NCBI GenBank assembly: GCA_937892345.1
Contig: CALAGF010000011.1
Coordinates: forward strand, 1 to 9,237
DNA from: an uncultured Rhodocyclaceae bacterium
GTDB lineage: Bacteria > Pseudomonadota > Gammaproteobacteria > Burkholderiales > Rhodocyclaceae
Reading direction: 5' to 3'
DNA length: 9,237 nucleotides
Shown here piece by piece: positions 6,782 through 9,237 of this stretch (the first letter of the stretch is position 1; the number at the start of each line of letters is the position of its first letter). The notes beneath the pieces are model-generated. The model was not told where the DNA came from. It worked only from the letters and a program-made list of their open reading frames with translations, and did no database searches. Position numbers and translations under genes: made by a program.

Positions 6782-9142
6782 AAGATTCAGGTTTTAGGCT
6801 GTAGCGGCGGGATAGGCAAGGAATTGCGGACTTCCGCCTTTCTCGTTGATCAAGACATCTTGCTCGATGCCGGGACTGGTGTTGGGGATTTGGCGCTCGA
6901 TCAGTTACTGCAGATTGAGCATGTCTTTCTAACGCATGCCCATCTGGATCACCTCGCGGCTTTGCCGATGCTGATTGATACGGTTGCAGATCGACGGCGT
7001 CGCCCCCTGACCATCCATGCACCCGCAGCCGTACTGGCGGTAATCCGGACGCACGTATTCAACTGGTCAATCTGGCCGGACTTTAGCGAAATTCCCTCAC
7101 GGGAAACCCCTTTGCTGCAGTACCACGCAATCGAAGTCGGCGAATCGTTCTCGGTGGGCTTGCGCACACTCTATGCCTTGCCTGTTTCCCATTCGGTACC
7201 CGCTGTCGCCTGGCGCTTGCAAGGAAATCAAGGCAGTGTGGTCTATTCCGGCGATACCGGTCCGGGTGCCGATTTCTGGACTGCTTTGAACGGCATCGAC
7301 GATCTGCGGGCCTTGATCGTGGAATGTGCATTCCCCGACCAGCAGCGAGCGCTGGCGGATGTGTCACGGCATTTTTGTCCTCAGACGCTGGCGGAAGGCT
7401 TGCAGCAACTGGCGCGCCCTTGCCCCATTTTTATTACGCATCTGAAGCCGGAACAGGCGGCATTGACGATGGCGCAGATTGATGAGGGGCTGCCGGGATT
7501 CAAGGTGTCAGCGCTCAGAAGTGGCCACGTTCTGAGTGGAGATATGCAGTCTCCGTGCTTGGTCGACGACAATTTGCTGGCCAGGCTGGAGCAACTGCAT
7601 GATGTGGGGATTTCCTTGTCCAGCGAGCGAAATATCACGCGATTGCTGGAAAAAATTCTGCAGGCGGCCCGCCGGATTACCTATGCTGACGGTGGAACCC
7701 TCTATCGGATGTCGGAAGATGGTCAGCGTCTGCATTTCGAAATTGTTCGCAACGATTCTCTGAACATTGCTTTCGGAGGCAGCGAAGCGCCGCCTGCACT
7801 AGGTCATTTTCCCGATCTGGCCTTGTATCGGGCGGATGGTGTGGCCAACGACGGCATGGTCGCGGTCTATGCGGCATTGACCGGAACGACCGTCAGTATT
7901 CCGGACGCCTATGCGGCAGAGGGGTTTGATTTCAACGGTACGCGGGCATTTGACCAGCGCACAGGCTATCGCTCGCAATCCTTTCTGACCGTACCCATGA
8001 AAAATCATCTGGGCGAAATCATTGGCGTCTTGCAGTTGATCAATGCCATCGCACCGGACACCCGGCAGGTTCGCGCCTTCTCGGAAGCCGACAGGCGACT
8101 GGTGGAATCTTTGGCGTCACAAGCGGCAATCGCGCTCTCCAACCGACGGCTGATTGATGAACACGAACATTTGTTTGAAGCCTTCATCAAAGTCATCAGT
8201 CTGGCAATTGACGAAAAATCGCCGCATACAGGCGGCCACTGCCAACGTGTGCCGGAATTGACCATGATGCTGGCCGACGCGGTGGACGCCGTGGATGAAG
8301 GGCCGCTGGCTGAGTTTCGCCTGACCGAAAAAGATCGCTACGAGTTGCGTATTGCTGCACTGATGCACGATTTTGGCAAAGTCACCACGCCCGTGCATGT
8401 GGTCGACAAGGCAACCAAGCTGCAAACCATCTTTGACCGCATTGAACTGGTCGATACCCGATTTGCCGTACTCAAGCGTGAAGCGGAGTTTGCGTTGCTG
8501 CAGCGCCAATTGGCTGGGGAATCCGTAGCCGCACTACAACTGGCTCGCGATGATTTCTTCCGTCAATGCAACGTCGACCGTGCATTCCTTCATCATGCCA
8601 ATATTGGCAGTGAGCGCATGGCGGCATCGGATATTGCGCGCGTGCAGGAAATTGCCGCACGCTACCGGTACACCGACTGCAATGGCCAGATTCAGCCCCT
8701 GCTTTCCCAAGAAGAATGCGCCAATCTGATGATTCCCGCAGGGACCTTGAATGCCGACGAGCGGGAAATCATCAATTACCACATCGTGGCAACCATCAAA
8801 ATGCTGGAGCAACTCCCTTGGCCCCGGCATTTGCGCAACGTGCCCGAATATGCCGGTGGGCACCACGAGCGAATGGATGGCAAGGGCTATCCGCGGGGCC
8901 TGAAACGCGAACAAATGAGTTGGCAGGCACGCATGATGGGCATTGCCGACATCTTTGAAGCGCTTACGGCCAAGGACAGGCCCTACAAGCCGGCCATGCC
9001 GCTCTCGCAGGCACTTGAAATCATGGATAAATTCCGCAACAACGGCCACATCGATGCCGATCTCTACGAGGTGTTCGTCCAGCACAAGGTGTATCGCCGC
9101 TATGGCGAAGCATTTCTTGATCCGCAACAGCTCGACCGCTGA
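6779..9142 (+). CDS. Class II cyclic-nucleotide phosphodiesterase (MBL fold) - GAF - HD-GYP fusion
   Basis: This is a predicted cytosolic protein of 787 residues with no membrane segment and three modules. Residues 1 to about 255 form a metallo-beta-lactamase-fold domain of the class II 3',5'-cyclic nucleotide phosphodiesterase type: VLGCSGGIG, THAHLDH (H53, H55, D57, H58), SHS (H138), YSGDTGPG (D159), VECAFPD and ITHLKPE (H221). Residues about 270-460 form a GAF domain with TGYRSQSFLTVPMKNH, close to the cyclic-nucleotide-binding GAFs of animal phosphodiesterases. Residues about 465-780 form an HD-GYP domain: HCQRV (H487), HDFGK (530-534), H668, HHERMDGKGYP (695-705) and ADIFEAL. All expected metal ligands are there, so c-di-GMP hydrolysis is likely. 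A segment of about 105 residues is inserted between HDFGK and H668. I chose ATG 6779 because the family starts with M-K-I-x-V-L-G; GTG 6776 adds one residue. The cAMP and c-di-GMP substrates are inferred. Confidence 0.9.
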   Translation: MKIQVLGCSGGIGKELRTSAFLVDQDILLDAGTGVGDLALDQLLQIEHVFLTHAHLDHLAALPMLIDTVADRRRRPLTIHAPAAVLAVIRTHVFNWSIWPDFSEIPSRETPLLQYHAIEVGESFSVGLRTLYALPVSHSVPAVAWRLQGNQGSVVYSGDTGPGADFWTALNGIDDLRALIVECAFPDQQRALADVSRHFCPQTLAEGLQQLARPCPIFITHLKPEQAALTMAQIDEGLPGFKVSALRSGHVLSGDMQSPCLVDDNLLARLEQLHDVGISLSSERNITRLLEKILQAARRITYADGGTLYRMSEDGQRLHFEIVRNDSLNIAFGGSEAPPALGHFPDLALYRADGVANDGMVAVYAALTGTTVSIPDAYAAEGFDFNGTRAFDQRTGYRSQSFLTVPMKNHLGEIIGVLQLINAIAPDTRQVRAFSEADRRLVESLASQAAIALSNRRLIDEHEHLFEAFIKVISLAIDEKSPHTGGHCQRVPELTMMLADAVDAVDEGPLAEFRLTEKDRYELRIAALMHDFGKVTTPVHVVDKATKLQTIFDRIELVDTRFAVLKREAEFALLQRQLAGESVAALQLARDDFFRQCNVDRAFLHHANIGSERMAASDIARVQEIAARYRYTDCNGQIQPLLSQEECANLMIPAGTLNADEREIINYHIVATIKMLEQLPWPRHLRNVPEYAGGHHERMDGKGYPRGLKREQMSWQARMMGIADIFEALTAKDRPYKPAMPLSQALEIMDKFRNNGHIDADLYEVFVQHKVYRRYGEAFLDPQQLDR

Positions 9143-9237
9143 GCCAATTCAGCTTTGCGCTCTCACAGTCCCGGTGGACAATTTACGTAGGGTCGACTGA
9201 CGGTTTACGGCAGTTTTTCCCACGAAAATCGACTGAA

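Noticed and set aside
5916..7022. Minus-strand open frame (368 codons) opposite the cyclase catalytic domain
   Set aside because: Composition is rich in Arg, His, Pro and Gln with no motif, and it crosses the boundary of two well-supported plus-strand genes.
9193..9236. Direct repeat TCGACTGA (9193-9200 and 9229-9236) after the last gene
   Set aside because: Eight bases occurring twice within 44 bases is suggestive but too short, and the window ends there, so an operator or array cannot be supported.

Overview
The window reads as chromosomal DNA of a betaproteobacterium, most likely Rhodocyclales-like. It is GC-rich, with gene families typical of that group: RecC, FlhA, SucCD, PP2C, FHA, a CHASE2 cyclase and HD-GYP. 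The taxon is inferred from general family resemblance, not from a search. All real genes lie on the + strand.

Left end (1-971): one uninterrupted reading frame, already open at the window edge, is a mosaic of three unrelated proteins. It runs from a central piece of RecC (to about 623), to a piece of FlhA (about 606-890), to the last ~30 residues of SucC (about 876-971). Both joins fall in frame at short stretches that plausibly belong to both partners (EVAQEA and MGKQI). This looks more like a chimeric assembly or a microhomology-mediated rearrangement than a functional fusion protein. From the SucC tail onward the sequence is coherent.

Metabolic part (about 876-2910): the SucC tail is followed after 11 bases by an intact sucD, the alpha subunit of succinyl-CoA ligase, and then by a clear intrinsic terminator. 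Next comes a stand-alone member of the ornithine cyclodeaminase/mu-crystallin family with complete NAD and substrate motifs but unknown substrate.

Signalling part (about 2907-9142): four tightly packed co-directional genes form a probable operon. They are a PP2C-type Ser/Thr phosphatase, an FHA-domain protein with a second degenerate FHA-like region, a CHASE2-adenylate cyclase, and a three-module protein. The last carries a metallo-beta-lactamase-fold class II cyclic-nucleotide phosphodiesterase domain, a GAF domain and an HD-GYP domain. The last two genes overlap or abut (TAGTGATG). The inferred logic is that an extracytoplasmic signal drives cAMP synthesis by the cyclase. The downstream protein could then remove cAMP with its N-terminal domain, sense a ligand (possibly a cyclic nucleotide) with its GAF domain, and hydrolyse c-di-GMP with its HD-GYP domain. 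The phosphatase/FHA pair would add phospho-threonine control, but no cognate kinase lies in the window. This candidate cAMP/c-di-GMP cross-talk module is the most interesting content here.

The last 95 bases (9143-9237) hold no gene or terminator I can support.
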